Assembly (NCBI GenBank): GCA_003254885.1
Contig: QANT01003476.1
Span: 1 to 40,484 of the forward strand
DNA from: Purshia tridentata
Taxonomy: Eukaryota > Streptophyta > Magnoliopsida > Rosales > Rosaceae
Length of the DNA: 40,484 nucleotides
Reading direction: 5' to 3'
The notes below the pieces were generated by a model that did no database searches, had not been told where the DNA came from, and worked only from the letters and a program-made list of their open reading frames with translations. Positions 1 to 11,074 of the stretch are shown here, in pieces. Numbering within the stretch: the first letter of the stretch is position 1; every line of letters begins with the position of its first letter. The position numbers were made by a program, and so were the translations under genes.

Positions 1-464
1 AAAAAATTGTATATTTCACTGTAAACTTAAAATCTCTTAAAAAATTGTATTTTCACAAATTTGAATTGTACTGTTATGCAATAATGAAAGTAATAAACAT
101 TTTCATAATAGCTTGTATGTGTGGGGTTTTCTAGGCTGAAACCAATTTGCAATCTTGATTAATATACGCACATGGATGTTTGCATTTCTAATGAATTTTA
201 CAATAGTAGTCATACAACATTTCTTACTATAGCAAAAGTTAAGGAAGAATTAGCAAGATTTAGCTCACATTTATTGAGAAAGTAAATGTGAGAACGGCTA
301 CAGTTTTAAAATTTTTTCACATTAATGTGGGTTCCAAGTTTTTTAAAAGAATCAATGGGGGTGGTGATTGAAAGCTCCGTTTGGGAACCAATCATGCTGT
401 GTACGTATTCATCTTCTTCGCCTCTCTCTTCTCCAATTTCGTTTTCCCTTCTACACCTCTTTCA
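1..464. other. AT-rich flank without a recognised gene
   Basis: AT-rich sequence with no long reading frame and no recognised repeat. It ends where the outer end of the copia 3' LTR begins. A CT-rich stretch at about 410-463 could belong to the locus into which the copia element inserted, but nothing identifies it. Confidence 0.6.
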
Positions 465-1243
465 TGTTACTAAAGATAGTGCCTAATACAAGGCCGATGA
501 GTTATTTTGATAAACCCTACGAATTGAATTTTCCCACTCTTGTGTGATTAAAATGGGATAACAAAATAAAATGGTTAGCAACAAATACCAGTGCAAGAAA
601 ATAAAAGAGGACATCAAAATTTGTAGTGGTTCGGCAATGTACCTATGTCCACTTCTTCCACTATGAAAAATAATGGGATTACAAAATACTCTCACTTTAG
701 TGGCTAAACTCTCACTAAAATGGCTCACTATTTTCTCTCTTGGAATCTCTCAAGAGGATAACTCTTCTCACTTAATTGAGGCTTTCTCTCTCTCTCAATC
801 TCTCAAGTGAGGCTCTCCATTTTTCTCTTAAACTCACTGAAGTTTGGATGCCTTCTGAATGCCTTCTCTAGCTTTACTTTGGAGCTTTCTACTTCTAATT
901 GGTGTATCTGAAACATAGATGGAAGGGTACTTTTAGAGGGACCCTTATGTCTACCTTCGCTTGCCAATTTAATGGCTTTCGAAGAAAAAAATCAGTTTCT
1001 CAACAACCACCCAACTTATCCTTCTTTTTCTAACAAAGTTTGAAGACCACTTTAGCTATACATATAGCTTGCTCACCTTATTTCAAGGAGACTTGTTTCC
1101 TTCCCATTGAATTAGACATTCACTGCATTGAATGAGCTATACGTATGAGCAAGAGCTCCTTTTTCTTCATATGGTCTATTACCCATATTGATTACCACAT
1201 CCTCCACTAATGAGGGATACGCATGGGACCCAAGAGTCCATCA
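465..1243 (-). repeat. 3' LTR of the copia element
   Basis: Read on the minus strand it starts TGATGGACTC immediately after the polypurine tract and ends at TG/CA-type terminus TAACA at 465. It shares three blocks with the 5' LTR: about 465-499, 692-760 and 1141-1232. The stretches 500-691 and 761-1140 are absent from the other LTR. At about 779 bp this is the fuller copy. Confidence 0.8.
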
Positions 1244-1259
1244 ATTTCCCCCTCTCAAC

Positions 1260-4200
1260 TTAGGTGGAAGGTTCCATCATTCCTACTGTGTTTCTGCAAA
1301 AATCATGTTTATCCTTTGGTAATGACTTTGTCATCATGTCTAAGCTATTGTCATCGGTTTGAATATTCTCAAGCTACAGTTGCTTGGACTCTAATAAATC
1401 ATGTATCCAGTGATATCGCATGTCTATGTGCTTCAATCTCAAGTGAGAACTTGGACTCTTGCTCAGGTGGATTGCACTCTGACTATCACAATACAAAACA
1501 TACTTATGTTGTTCTTGGCCTAATTCCTGTAGGAATCTTTTCAACCATAGCATTTCCTTAGATGCTACTATAGTTGCTATGAATTATGCCTCTGTAGTAG
1601 ACAAAGCCACACATTTTTGTAGCTTTGATTGCCATGAGAAAGCTACCCCTGAAAATTTAATGAGGTATCATGAAGTTGACTTTCTTGAATCAGGATCACT
1701 AACCATGTCTGCATCTGTGTAGCTAACCAATTCAGGGTTGCCATTTCCAAAACACAAACTCATCTTGGAAGTTCCTCTAAGATATCTGAGAATCCATTTT
1801 ACACTCGTCTAAAGCTCTTTACCTGAATTAGACAAGAATTTGCCAACCACACCAATTGTGTGTGTTATGTCTGGCCTCGTGCATACCATCGCGTAAATAA
1901 GACTACTGATGGCTAAGGCATATGACATCTTAGTTATTTCTTCTCTTTCTTTCTCACTTGTAGGATTCTGCTTTGTGCTGAACTTGAAATGACTCACAAG
2001 TGGAGTAGCAACTAACTTTGCTTTATCCATGTTGAACCGCTTCAATACCTTCTCGATATATCTTTCTTGTGATAACCACAACTTTCTCTTCTTTCTGTCA
2101 TAGGCGATACTCATACTGAGGATTTGTTTTGTGGGTCCCAAGTCCTTCATAGCAAATGACTTACTAAGCTCATTCTTGAGCTTTTTGATCTTGTCATTGT
2201 CTTGACCTAGAATCAGCATATCATCAACATAGAGAAGAAGTATGATATACTCACCATCATAGTACCTTTTCACAAATACACGGCCTACAGTTGTCCTTCA
2301 ATATCCAAGTTCAATCATGAAAGAGTTTAACTTCTTGTACCATTGTTGTGGTGTCTACTTTAGTCCATATAGACTTTTCTTCAGTCGATATACTAGATCT
2401 TCTTTTCCTTTGACTTTGAATCCTTCTGGCTGCTCCATATAGATTTCTTCCTCTAGATCACCATGAAGAAATGCGGCCTTCACATCAAGTTGTTCAACCT
2501 CTCGGTTCAAGCTTGCAGCCAACCCAAGTACAACTAGGATGGATGATATCTTCAGCATGGGTGAGAAAATCTCTTTAAAGTCGATTCCTTTTCTTTGACT
2601 AAAACCTTTCACGACTAGCGTTGCCTTGAAATGGGGTTGAGAGCTATTCTCTTCAGTCTTAAATCTATACACCCATTTGTTCTTGAGTGCTCTTCTACCT
2701 TTTGGTAGTTTTACCAGATCATATGTTTGATTCTCATGCAAGGATTTCATTTCCTCTTGCATGGCTTTTCACCACTCCCTCTTATGCTCATGTGTCAGAG
2801 CTTTTTCTTAGAACTCTGGTTCTCCTCCGTCTGTAAGCAACACATACTCATGTGGGTGGTATTTATTGGAGGGTCTTCGTTCTTTGGTTGATCTTCTAAG
2901 CTAAAACTCAAATGGTTGTTATGGAGAATCGTGTGCTTCTTGCACATCATCAGCTACATCATCAACTTGTTCATCAATTATGGAGTCATTGACTGCATCA
3001 CTAGCATCTTCAATTTCGTCTCCTTTGCCATCATACTCTGTGCATGGAGATACCAGATCCAAGTTGACTGGTTCTTCTTTAAGATGTTCAAGCTTCTTAG
3101 TTTTTAGGATGCCTTCAATATTCTGGTCTTCAAAGAAGACGACATCTCGCCGACAATCTTCTTATTGACAGGATTTCATAGCTTGTACTTGAACTCTTCA
3201 TTTCCATATCCTAAGAATATGCACTCTGTTGACTTTATGTCGAGCTTGGACCTTTTATCTTTGGGAATAAGGACAAATGCTCTACAGCCAAACACTTTCA
3301 AGTGTTTGTATGTGATACCTTTTTCCATCCATAATTTATTTGGCATGTCACCATTCAGTGGCGTTGAGGGAGAAAGGTTGATTAGATCAACTGTAGTCAG
3401 TAGAGCTTCATCCAAAAAGCTTTTAGGTAGTTTGACAAGAGACAACATCATTTTGATTCTCTTGACAATAGTTCTATTCTTTCTCAGCTACCCCATTGTG
3501 TTGAGGAGTTTTTGGAATAGATCTTTCATGCCGGATTCCATGGCTCTTGTAGTAGTATATAAACTCTCCCATGTATTCTCTTCCATTGTCAGTGCGAATG
3601 CACTTTAAGGTCTTTCCGGTTTCTCATTCAACACTGACGTGTAATTGCTTGAATACATCTAGCACTTGATCTTTTGTCTTAAGTGCATAAGCCCATACTT
3701 TCCTGGAGTGGTCATTAATAAAGGTGACAAAGTATCTTGCACCACCATGAGTGATAGTAGTCGTAGGACCATATACATCAGAGTACACAACATGCAAAAT
3801 ACTAGGTTTTCTTGGTTCAGGTTTATGATGAAAAGAAGCTTTATGTTGCTTTCAAGCCAAGCAATGGGTGCATGGTTTTAGAGGCATACATTTCCCTTTT
3901 ACTCTAGTTAGTACCTCTCTTTTGGCTAGAATCTGAAGTCCTTCTCACTTATGTGACTAAGCCGTTTGTAACATAGCTTCGTTCAATCTTCTCTACGTGT
4001 ATTTACATACTCACTACAAACTTTTGCATGTGTCATGTAGAGAGGGTTCTCCTTCTTCCCTCGAGATAGCACTAGGGAACCTTTGTTGAGCTTCCATTTT
4101 CCATCACCAAAGACATTTGTATAACCTTCATTGTTTAGCATTCCAGTGGAGATCAAATTGAGACGCATGTCTGGAATATGTCTAACATCCTTAAGAACTA

Positions 4201-5204
4201 AACAACAGCTTATGTTAGTTTCAAGGCAAATATCTCATCTTCCACGATCTTGGACATTTTATCATTTTCTATCATAACATTACCAAATTCTCCATTGGTA
4301 TAGGATGTAAAGAAGTCCCTCAGTGAGGTTACATGAAATGATGCACGAGAATCGACGATCCAACATGTATCTTGAGATGTTAAATTAACAAAACCATCTC
4401 CACAAATAAAAATTACCTTGTCTCTATTTGAGGTTATGGCGGCAGTGTCTTTGGTTTCATCTTTCTCATTGCTTCCTTTTGCTTGCTCTCATTTGAGCTA
4501 TCTATACTTCCTTTTCATATGACCTGGCTTGCCACAATGGTAGCATTCTAGATCCTTCTTTGACTTAGATCTACCTCTTAATTGATCACTTGACTTGCCT
4601 CCGTTGTGGGATTTTTTAAAATTGCTTCTTCCACAGTTTTCAGCAATAAAAGCTTATAACTTGGTCGATAGTCTTTATTCTTTTCTTCTCTTTTCTTGAT
4701 TAAGCATGCTATCAGTGACTGTGTCCAAGGTGAGAACACCTTGAGGGGCTGAGTTGCTTACTGTCACCACCAGCGTGTCCCAACTATTTGGCAGTGAGCT
4801 AAATAGCAATAGTGCTTGGAGCTCATTATCCAGCACCATTTTCATGGTTGTCAACTGATTTACCAACCCTTGGAAGTCACTCAAGTGTTTGACAATACTT
4901 CGGCCGTCTCTGTACTTCAAGTTCACCAATTAACGCATTAACGAGTTTTTATTTTGCACCGTCTTCTGCTCATATATTGACTCCAACTTTTTCCACATTG
5001 TGTGGGCATTGGATTCTTGTGCTACATGGTGGAAAATACTTTAATTAACTCATTGTCGGATCTCTTCAACAACTTACCTTCTGGCTTTGCTCCATTACTT
5101 TGGATCAGCTTGTACAAATCCTTATAGTAAAAGATGTCCTCCATTCTTGGCTTCCAAATTGAATAATTTGAGGAAGTCAATTTAATCATTGTTGCTGACG
5201 ACAC
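1260..5204 (-). pseudogene. Copia gag-pol polyprotein, broken
   Basis: A former single polyprotein of about 1,300 codons starting at the Met at 5204. Gag lies at about 5204-4560, a zinc knuckle at 4504-4547, protease at about 4345-4380, integrase at about 4170-3170, RT at 2762-1809 and RNase H at about 1800-1260. Recognisable catalytic residues are the integrase Asp codons at 3777-3779 and 3588-3590 with a Glu at 3483-3485 (34 residues after the second Asp, one fewer than usual), the RT motif YVDD near 2230, and RNase H blocks YTDADM and YCDSQSA. Damage includes stops between the two RT segments, a stop inside the RNase H TTEA block, a stop after the zinc knuckle, Cys to Tyr at the last zinc ligand (4504-4506), and Arg in place of Gly in the protease DSG motif (4345-4347). 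The product is not functional. The blocks seen place it clearly in copia. Confidence 0.92.
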
Positions 5205-5252
5205 TGACTTTCTCTATTTAATCCACACAAGATATCACGAACAATGAACCGG

Positions 5253-5264
5253 GCTCTGATACCA
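5253..5264 (-). other. Primer binding site of the copia element
   Basis: On the minus strand this reads TGGTATCAGAGC, the standard complement of the 3' end of plant initiator Met-tRNA. It lies two bases inside the 5' LTR, the expected spacing, and fixes the LTR inner boundary at 5267. Confidence 0.93.
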
Positions 5265-5266
5265 CT

Positions 5267-5460
5267 TGTTGGGAAAGATAGCGCTAATACAAGGCCGATG
5301 GTCACTTTAGTGGTTAAACTCTCACTAAAATGGCTCACTATTTTTTTTTTTAAATCTCTCAAGAGGATACACACAAGCCAGAGCTCCTTTTTCTTCATAT
5401 GTTTATTACCCATATGGATCACCACATCCTCCACTAAGGAGGGATATGCATAGGACCCAA
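5267..5460 (-). repeat. 5' LTR of the copia element, internally deleted
   Basis: About 193 bp long against about 779 bp for its partner. It keeps the TGTTGGGAAAG inner end and most of the outer block but lacks about 192 bp (equivalent to 500-691) at position 5300 and about 380 bp (equivalent to 761-1140) near 5370. Its outermost ~10 bases, present in the 3' LTR as 1233-1243, are also not found here. The remaining blocks still align well with the partner LTR. Confidence 0.85.
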
Positions 5461-5489
5461 TCTCCTTGTGCTTGCACTAGTAGTCAAAT

Positions 5490-6960
5490 TAACATTGCTT
5501 ACTATTGATGCAACATTTCTCATTGATTCTATGCAATAGTATAAACTGAAGTGTGATCAGCTCCATGACTTTTCTTAATGGCAGCAAAAAAATTTGTGCC
5601 TGTAAAACTGGCCTGCAATGCAGTAGCTTCTTCTTCGACATTTGAGTTGGATACAAACCTACTGAATTATCTTACTGCCTTGTATGTGGGTTTCCATGTT
5701 TGAACGTGGAGGCCTTCTGCTGGGGATAAGTTTTCTTGGTTCTTTTTTGACACATAGAAGCTTATCACGAATGGCAAAAAAGTCCATTGCTTGGTGAGAT
5801 TTTGCTGAGCATTGGGGCAATCATATCTATTTTCTCTTTATACTTGTTCTTCCCCTGAATGTAGTCAAATAGCATATTAAACACAACACCAAAAACAATC
5901 ATCTATATAAGAATTTTCACAATTCTTAATTTCTTTAATAAAATTTTGCATTCACATAGACAAAACAAATAAAAAAACTAAAAATAACAGTGTGATTCAT
6001 TTCAAATTAACAGAAGTTATATGTTTTACTAAAATACCAAAAGCAGATAACCAAGAGAAAGGATAAAGAGGAAACATACATCTCTAAGAATATTCTCCTA
6101 CTGTCTCATCTTTCCATCAGAGTTCCCATGATTTTTTCCCACAAATGTCTTCAAATCATCCACAAAATTCTCAAGATGACGATTCTACTCTCTAGTTGTG
6201 TTAGTTGTGCATTAACCCTTAAAGTCCACATAGGAAACATAACAAATGATTTAATTTGTCATGTATGCTGCTCACCGCATAATTAAAAATATACTTAAAA
6301 TTTTATGGTGTAAAGGTATCAGAAATTAAATAGTTGTATGCAACATAAACACATTACTGATTACCACTTTAGTAAACTTTAACATGCTTTGTAACAACAA
6401 AAATTTCAAAGAGTTAACAAACAACCATAAAAAAAATTATACAATAACAGCACTTACTTGGCTCGTTCAGTGCCAACTCCATTTCAAACATCTCTTTCCA
6501 TGCTAGAAATAATGCTATTTTTAATCTGTCAAGAAATAAAAAGAAGAAATTAGTTTAAACAGAAAAGATTCATGAATTTCTTTTTGAAATTCAACAAACT
6601 TGGAATCAAACAAAAGATGAAGAGGAACAAACCTGGGGGTGGCTTACGTGTTGTTTCTCAATTAACTGCACAACACTCACAGCCAAATTGGAGAGAAAGA
6701 GTGAGACAAAGAGAATTGAACTTTGGAGTATTGGGGAGAAATCAGAAAGAGAATTGAGAATAGTGGTGAGAGAGCCTACCTTGGTTTCCAACCCTGAAAA
6801 TATCAAACACCCAGGTGCAGGAAAGCGGTGAGGTTTAGGGGAAAGAGAGAGAGAAGGGTAGAGAGAATACCTTGCTGGATAGCATTCAATCTAGGGCTTG
6901 ATTGATTTTGGAAGTATGATCAATTGAATAGTAGTGACAATATAGAAATGGAGAAGATGG
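5490..6960 (-). pseudogene. Remains of an unrecognised multi-exon gene
   Basis: I do not recognise the product. On the minus strand a transcript-like layout can be followed. A CT-rich leader near 6960-6872 ends in AAG|GTATTC. A short segment ending AAACCAAG|GTAGGC follows at about 6780. A segment after TTGACAG at about 6530 reads MFEMELALNEP and ends at a GTAAGT donor near 6465. A later exon at about 6215-6070 reads RVNAQLTQLESRIV, then after a frame change a helical NFVDDLKTFVGKNHG-type stretch with a stop. Further coding-like stretches follow at about 5870-5800 and 5760-5490, with frame changes and stops. The copia element lies directly downstream. It could be a dead host gene or a fragment carried by a transposon. 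The exon boundaries are by eye. Confidence 0.35.
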
Positions 6961-6961
6961 G

Positions 6962-7189
6962 ATGAGAAAGTCACATTGGTACCACATCTCCTCCACACCT
7001 TTCCACGTTGCCATTAATATTCATTGTCCTCTTCCCTGGTACATTTCTTCTTTTTATTTTGTTTTTAAAAATTTGTTAAATATCATTTTACATGTGTGCC
7101 CTTATGATATTAAAAATTTTAGTGTTTTAAGTAGGGGTAGTTTTGGGTTATTAAATGTTTGATCTTACTTCTCCTTTTGGCTTTATATA
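6962..7189. other. Spacer without recognised features
   Basis: AT-rich sequence between the putative leader of the decayed gene and the terminus of the next LTR element. Nothing specific was seen. If the upstream exon reading is right, a promoter for that gene would lie here. Confidence 0.5.
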
Positions 7190-9159
7190 TGTCACGCCCC
7201 AAAACCCGGGTATGTAACAGAGGCACCTATTTTGAGAATACCCAAGACTACAACAACCAATCCCCCGATGTAATAATCTCGTATATACCCAAAATAAGTT
7301 AAGCCTTTTGGTTTTGTGAAATGGGTTGGATTAAAGTGCTTGAATTTGTAGTGGAAAATATAAATGAAATGAATTTAAAATAAACCAACCCCTGAAGCTA
7401 CTAGTGTTTAGAATAACTTCGTAGAAACTGTTTATACAGACTCAATAATTCAAACATAGATAACCCAAGGACTAATTGTATAAACAGGATATAACCAAGG
7501 GTACGTCAAGATAACAAAAGACCACTAAAGACCAGCCCAAGGATAGATAATGACTTAATAGCAACACAGGAGTTGACAAGCTCAAGACCACATCACCACC
7601 CCTATAATTGAGGCCATCAAAGTTCACACGTGTAGCACCTGAGAGCGAGAAAAACAACAATGTAGGGGTGAGCATCACATACGTTCATTGCTCCCCCTCA
7701 AGGAACTCCTTACTAGGTTTGAAAATAGGAGTAAAAATATTTAGAGAAAATTATTAAAATAGTCCACTTATTGTTCCATATATCTTGGTTTCGATCCATG
7801 AATATTTTTCTTCGCCATTTTGATCTATGAATTATCTGCCGTTTGTCATTTTGGTCTATTTCGTTAAAATTTCATAAACAGTCGTTAAATGGAGGAAAAA
7901 AATTTCAATTTCATCCCAAGTTTTTCAGTTTTCTTCTTAATTTTGACCCAACTTTTAACCTATCAAATCTTAACTAAATTAACCAATCTTCAAGTTATGA
8001 ATATCATCTTTATAACCATATAATAAGTACTTAAAACAAAGCTATAAATTTCTAAGTAAATAATCACAAAATAGACTACTTGAAACAACAATTTTTCCAT
8101 AAATTTCTAAATTTTTGAATTTTCTTCCAATTTCAATTTCCTTTAAATTCAACACCTAAAACCAATTTCTTAGGCTATTAAAAACATGTTTATAGTCTTA
8201 CAATTCATCACCCAACCACAAACCAACTTAGAAATCAAAATCTCAATTAAGAACATAAAACCCCAAAACCAAAAAATTAATAAGTACACCTCAATCCAAA
8301 TTCTCCTTCAATTCTCTTCTTTGTGACCCAAATAATCTAGAAAATGAATGTGAATTGAAGGAAAAATTCGGGTTAGGGTGTACTTATCAATTTTTTGGTT
8401 TTGGAGTTTATTATTTTTAATTGAGATTTTGATTTCTAGATTGGTTAAATATGTTTCTAGTAGCCTAAGAAATTGATTTGAGGTGTTGAATTCGAAGGAA
8501 ATTGAAATTGAAAGAAAATTCAAAAATTTAGAAATTTCATAAAAAAATTCTAATTTCAAGTAGCCCACTTTGTTATTATTTATCTAAAGTTTTATAGCTT
8601 CGTTTTGAGAACTTTTTATGGTTGTAAAGAGGATATTCATAGCTTGAAAGCTAGTATAAGATTGGTTAATTTGGTTAAGATTGATAGGTTAAAAGTTGGG
8701 TCAAAATTTTTGCATGATTTTTAACAATTTTTACAACCAGCCACAACCTCTCAAAATTTCTAGAATAAAAGTACACTCATCCAAGTTGTTGTATAAAAAC
8801 TTTTCAAGTCAAACGAAGTAGTACAACCCATTCTCTTAAACTCGTAATCTTAGAAGAAAAATCAGAAAACTACTCGATTTGCTCTTTTTCAGTCAACTTT
8901 GGAAAATCATTTTGGGCTCAATACAACTCCATTTCACTTGAATTTTGTCTCTAAAACAAAACCAAGTAACGAAACTAAACACACGAAAAGTAAGCAAAAA
9001 CTAGCAAAAAGCAAGTTCGATCAATACAAGAGTCGTAACCACAGTGTTCTTACAAGTTCCAAAAGAGAGTAAGCGCTAACTAGCTAACTCTAAGGTTAAT
9101 AGTGTTTCAAAACACAAGGAGGACAAAAAGTTCTTAGGAGAAAAACCAAGGATCTCACA
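7190..9159 (-). repeat. 3' LTR of the outer LTR element (copy A)
   Basis: Read on the minus strand it begins TGTGAGATCCTTGG directly after a polypurine tract and ends GGGGCGTGACA, giving TG...CA ends. Its first ~450 bases match, in opposite orientation, the start of the plus-strand LTR: 9159-8960 pairs with 9846-10060, and 8960-8713 with about 11495-11735. It is much shorter than that copy because about 1.4 kb and about 2 kb are missing, and it carries a fold-back MITE. Confidence 0.75.
7730..8708. mobile_element. Fold-back MITE with ~380 bp inverted arms inside LTR copy A
   Basis: The arms 7939-8329 and 8342-8708 are inverted copies with a centre near 8335. The left arm continues outward to about 7730 with wording typical of MULE-type long-TIR termini (repeated 'tttggtct / tccatgaat' phrases). 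The matching right terminus is absent, so the element lost about 200 bp at that end. The match of the two LTR copies breaks exactly at 8708-8716 after CATGCAA, which marks the insertion or deletion edge. No protein is encoded. Confidence 0.8.
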
Positions 9160-9173
9160 TCCTCTCCCCCTTA
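9160..9173 (-). other. Polypurine tract of the outer LTR element
   Basis: On the minus strand this is TAAGGGGGAGAGGA, immediately before the TG start of LTR copy A. This is the position of the plus-strand primer in LTR retrotransposons, and it fixes orientation and LTR boundary. Confidence 0.8.
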
Positions 9174-9320
9174 GAAAGTTTTATCCTTGAAACTCCTAAA
9201 TCTAAAAACAATAAGGGGGCTCCCAAGCAAAAGAGTAGAAAAGTAAAAGCATTAACAACAAAAAAGTTTCAAAAATAGGCACACCACCAAAACTACAAGT
9301 TAAGTCTTACACAAGTAAAG

Positions 9321-9778
9321 TCAGAAGGTAGGACTAGATGAACCACTCGGTGCAACGCCTTTGCCCTTCAATCTTAGCCTCTTCTCCTAATCTTGAACAA
9401 GGTACACCATGTAGTCAAAAGTAGGAGACTTGTAGTGCCTCCTAAACTTCTCCTCAATGTCCTTGTTCAATTCAATGACAAACAGAATAACCTTGTCAAA
9501 CTCACTTAAAGCTCGGTTAGGTATGCCCTAGCTATCTCCTCAAATTTCCCAGCATACTCTGCCACGCTGTCAAGTTCTAGAGTCAAGTCTTGCAGTATAA
9601 CCAACTCAATCAAGTAATCACGAGAACTAGGGTTGTCTCCAGGGTAGTAGCAGTGGTAATCAGTTATCGAAAAAACGTGTGTCTCCCCTTCACTTTTTGA
9701 ATTTTCAGAAGTTGCATGGGTATTGGAGTATTCATACCTGTACCTAAGGCTTTTTCTCCATAATGTTCTTCCACCCAT
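9321..9778 (-). pseudogene. Gag-like fragment of the outer LTR element
   Basis: The main minus-strand frame (9778-9506) contains DSVAEYAGKFEEIARAYL, matching the general Retrotrans_gag pattern of Ty3-gypsy capsids. After a frame change it continues as LSEFDKVILFV and then a basic segment near KRLRLKGKGVAPSGSSS, ending at a stop at 9321-9323. One stop lies in this last part. Upstream, 9845-9780 is coding-like in another frame. It ends only about 150 bp before the polypurine tract, so pol never followed or has been deleted. I see no CCHC zinc knuckle. Confidence 0.6.
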
Positions 9779-10365
9779 TTTCCATCATCGAGTTGCATAT
9801 CCTCCCCCAAGCTCTCAAAAAGAAGAACTCTCTCTAACCTCATACTATGAGATCCTTGGTTTTTCTCCTAAGAGCTTTTTGTGCGCCCCATGTTTTGAAA
9901 CGCTACTAACCTTAGAGTTAGCTGGTTAGTGCTTACTCTCTTTTGGAACTTGTAAGAACACTGTGGTTATGACTCTTGTACTGAACTTGCTTTGTTTATC
10001 TTCTAGGTTTTGCTTACTTCTCGTGTGTTTAGTTTCGTTACTTGGTTTTGTTTCGTACTTGTTTTAATTTTACAATGAAAAAGAGAGAAAACCAAAAGCT
10101 TAAAGGCTTAGAGAGCCGAGCACTCCTCTGCTCACTCCAAAAATTAATTTGCGACCTTATACCCAAAACCCATGATTTAGACTAGGCACCTTTGAATCAA
10201 TTGGGAAGGCTAATTAGAAAAGGTAACAATGGGGTTTTTAATCACAGATTTTTGTTAAAGACAAACCTTAAGTCTAAGGTGTTTCAAAATGCAAATTTTA
10301 CAAAGTACATATACATATATCTATTTTAAATAAAAGGGTGTAAAATGCATGTGATGTATATATAA

Positions 10366-10403
10366 GTGCATATATATATATATATATGTACATGTGTGTG
10401 TGC
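10366..10403. repeat. AT/GT dinucleotide microsatellite
   Basis: An alternating AT run passes into a GT-rich run inside LTR copy B. Confidence 0.85.
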
Positions 10404-11033
10404 ACTTGAAGTGTGACCAAGCAAGGGGCGTCACGGCACCACACTTGGATATCACTTTTGTTCAACTTGTTTTCTTGCATAAAGTTTTCAAAAGAAGAAG
10501 TGTAGCTTGTTTTGGAAAAGGTTGCTTAAGTAAGCCTTATCCCCATTGATTAAAAGTTGGCTTATCTTCTAAATGATGACATATAGGAACTTGAGCCTAG
10601 TAAGAGAGAGAGAAGTGTGATGATAGCCTACCACACTCAATTCATCCCACCTCTCACACCAAAGTCATGCAAGGATTGGCAACATTTCCACTGTCCCATG
10701 CAATTTGACAATTACACTCAAACCATTTCACATTTCCAAAAAAGAAAACAACCAGTCCCATGATCACCATTTTTCCTATGCACCCACATGTGCTACCATG
10801 AAAGGACTTTGAAAGAAAAACTCATCTTCATCCACCATATCCACAAGGTTGAGAGTTGAGGAAAAAAGTCACAACCTCCATAAAAGAACCCAGCCACTCA
10901 AAAGTTAAGAAAGCTCTTTTATTTTCAAAATACCCAGCTGTCCATTTCTTTCCTTAGCTACAAAGATATTCCCCACACCCATAAGCCCATTTTGGACTAG
11001 CCTCAAACCAATGGTTTGTGTTGAGTCAACCCT

Positions 11034-11074
11034 TAACTCTTTCAAGTTGAGGAACTCTTTCAAGTTGAGGAACT
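11034..11074. repeat. Tandem duplication of an 18-bp unit
   Basis: Two adjacent exact copies of AACTCTTTCAAGTTGAGG followed by the start of a third, inside LTR copy B. Confidence 0.85.

Larger units (their letters stand above)
465..5460 (-). mobile_element. Decayed Ty1-copia retrotransposon, Tnt1/Tork-like
   Basis: This is a nearly full-length copia element read on the minus strand. From high to low coordinate it has a 5' LTR, a primer binding site matching initiator Met-tRNA, a gag-protease-integrase-RT-RNase H reading frame, a polypurine tract at about 1245-1255 and a 3' LTR. The gag-to-stop span of about 3.96 kb is close to the usual length of a Tnt1-type polyprotein. The coding region has several stops and frame changes, so the copy cannot move by itself. 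I saw no target-site duplication: bases 460-464 are TTTCA and bases after 5460 do not match, probably because the outer end of the 5' LTR is lost. Domain order INT before RT places it in copia, and the connection-domain wording resembles Tnt1 polyproteins. Confidence 0.93.

Noticed and set aside
460..5465. Target-site duplication of the copia element
   Set aside because: TTTCA before 465 does not match the bases after 5460; the outer end of the 5' LTR is missing.
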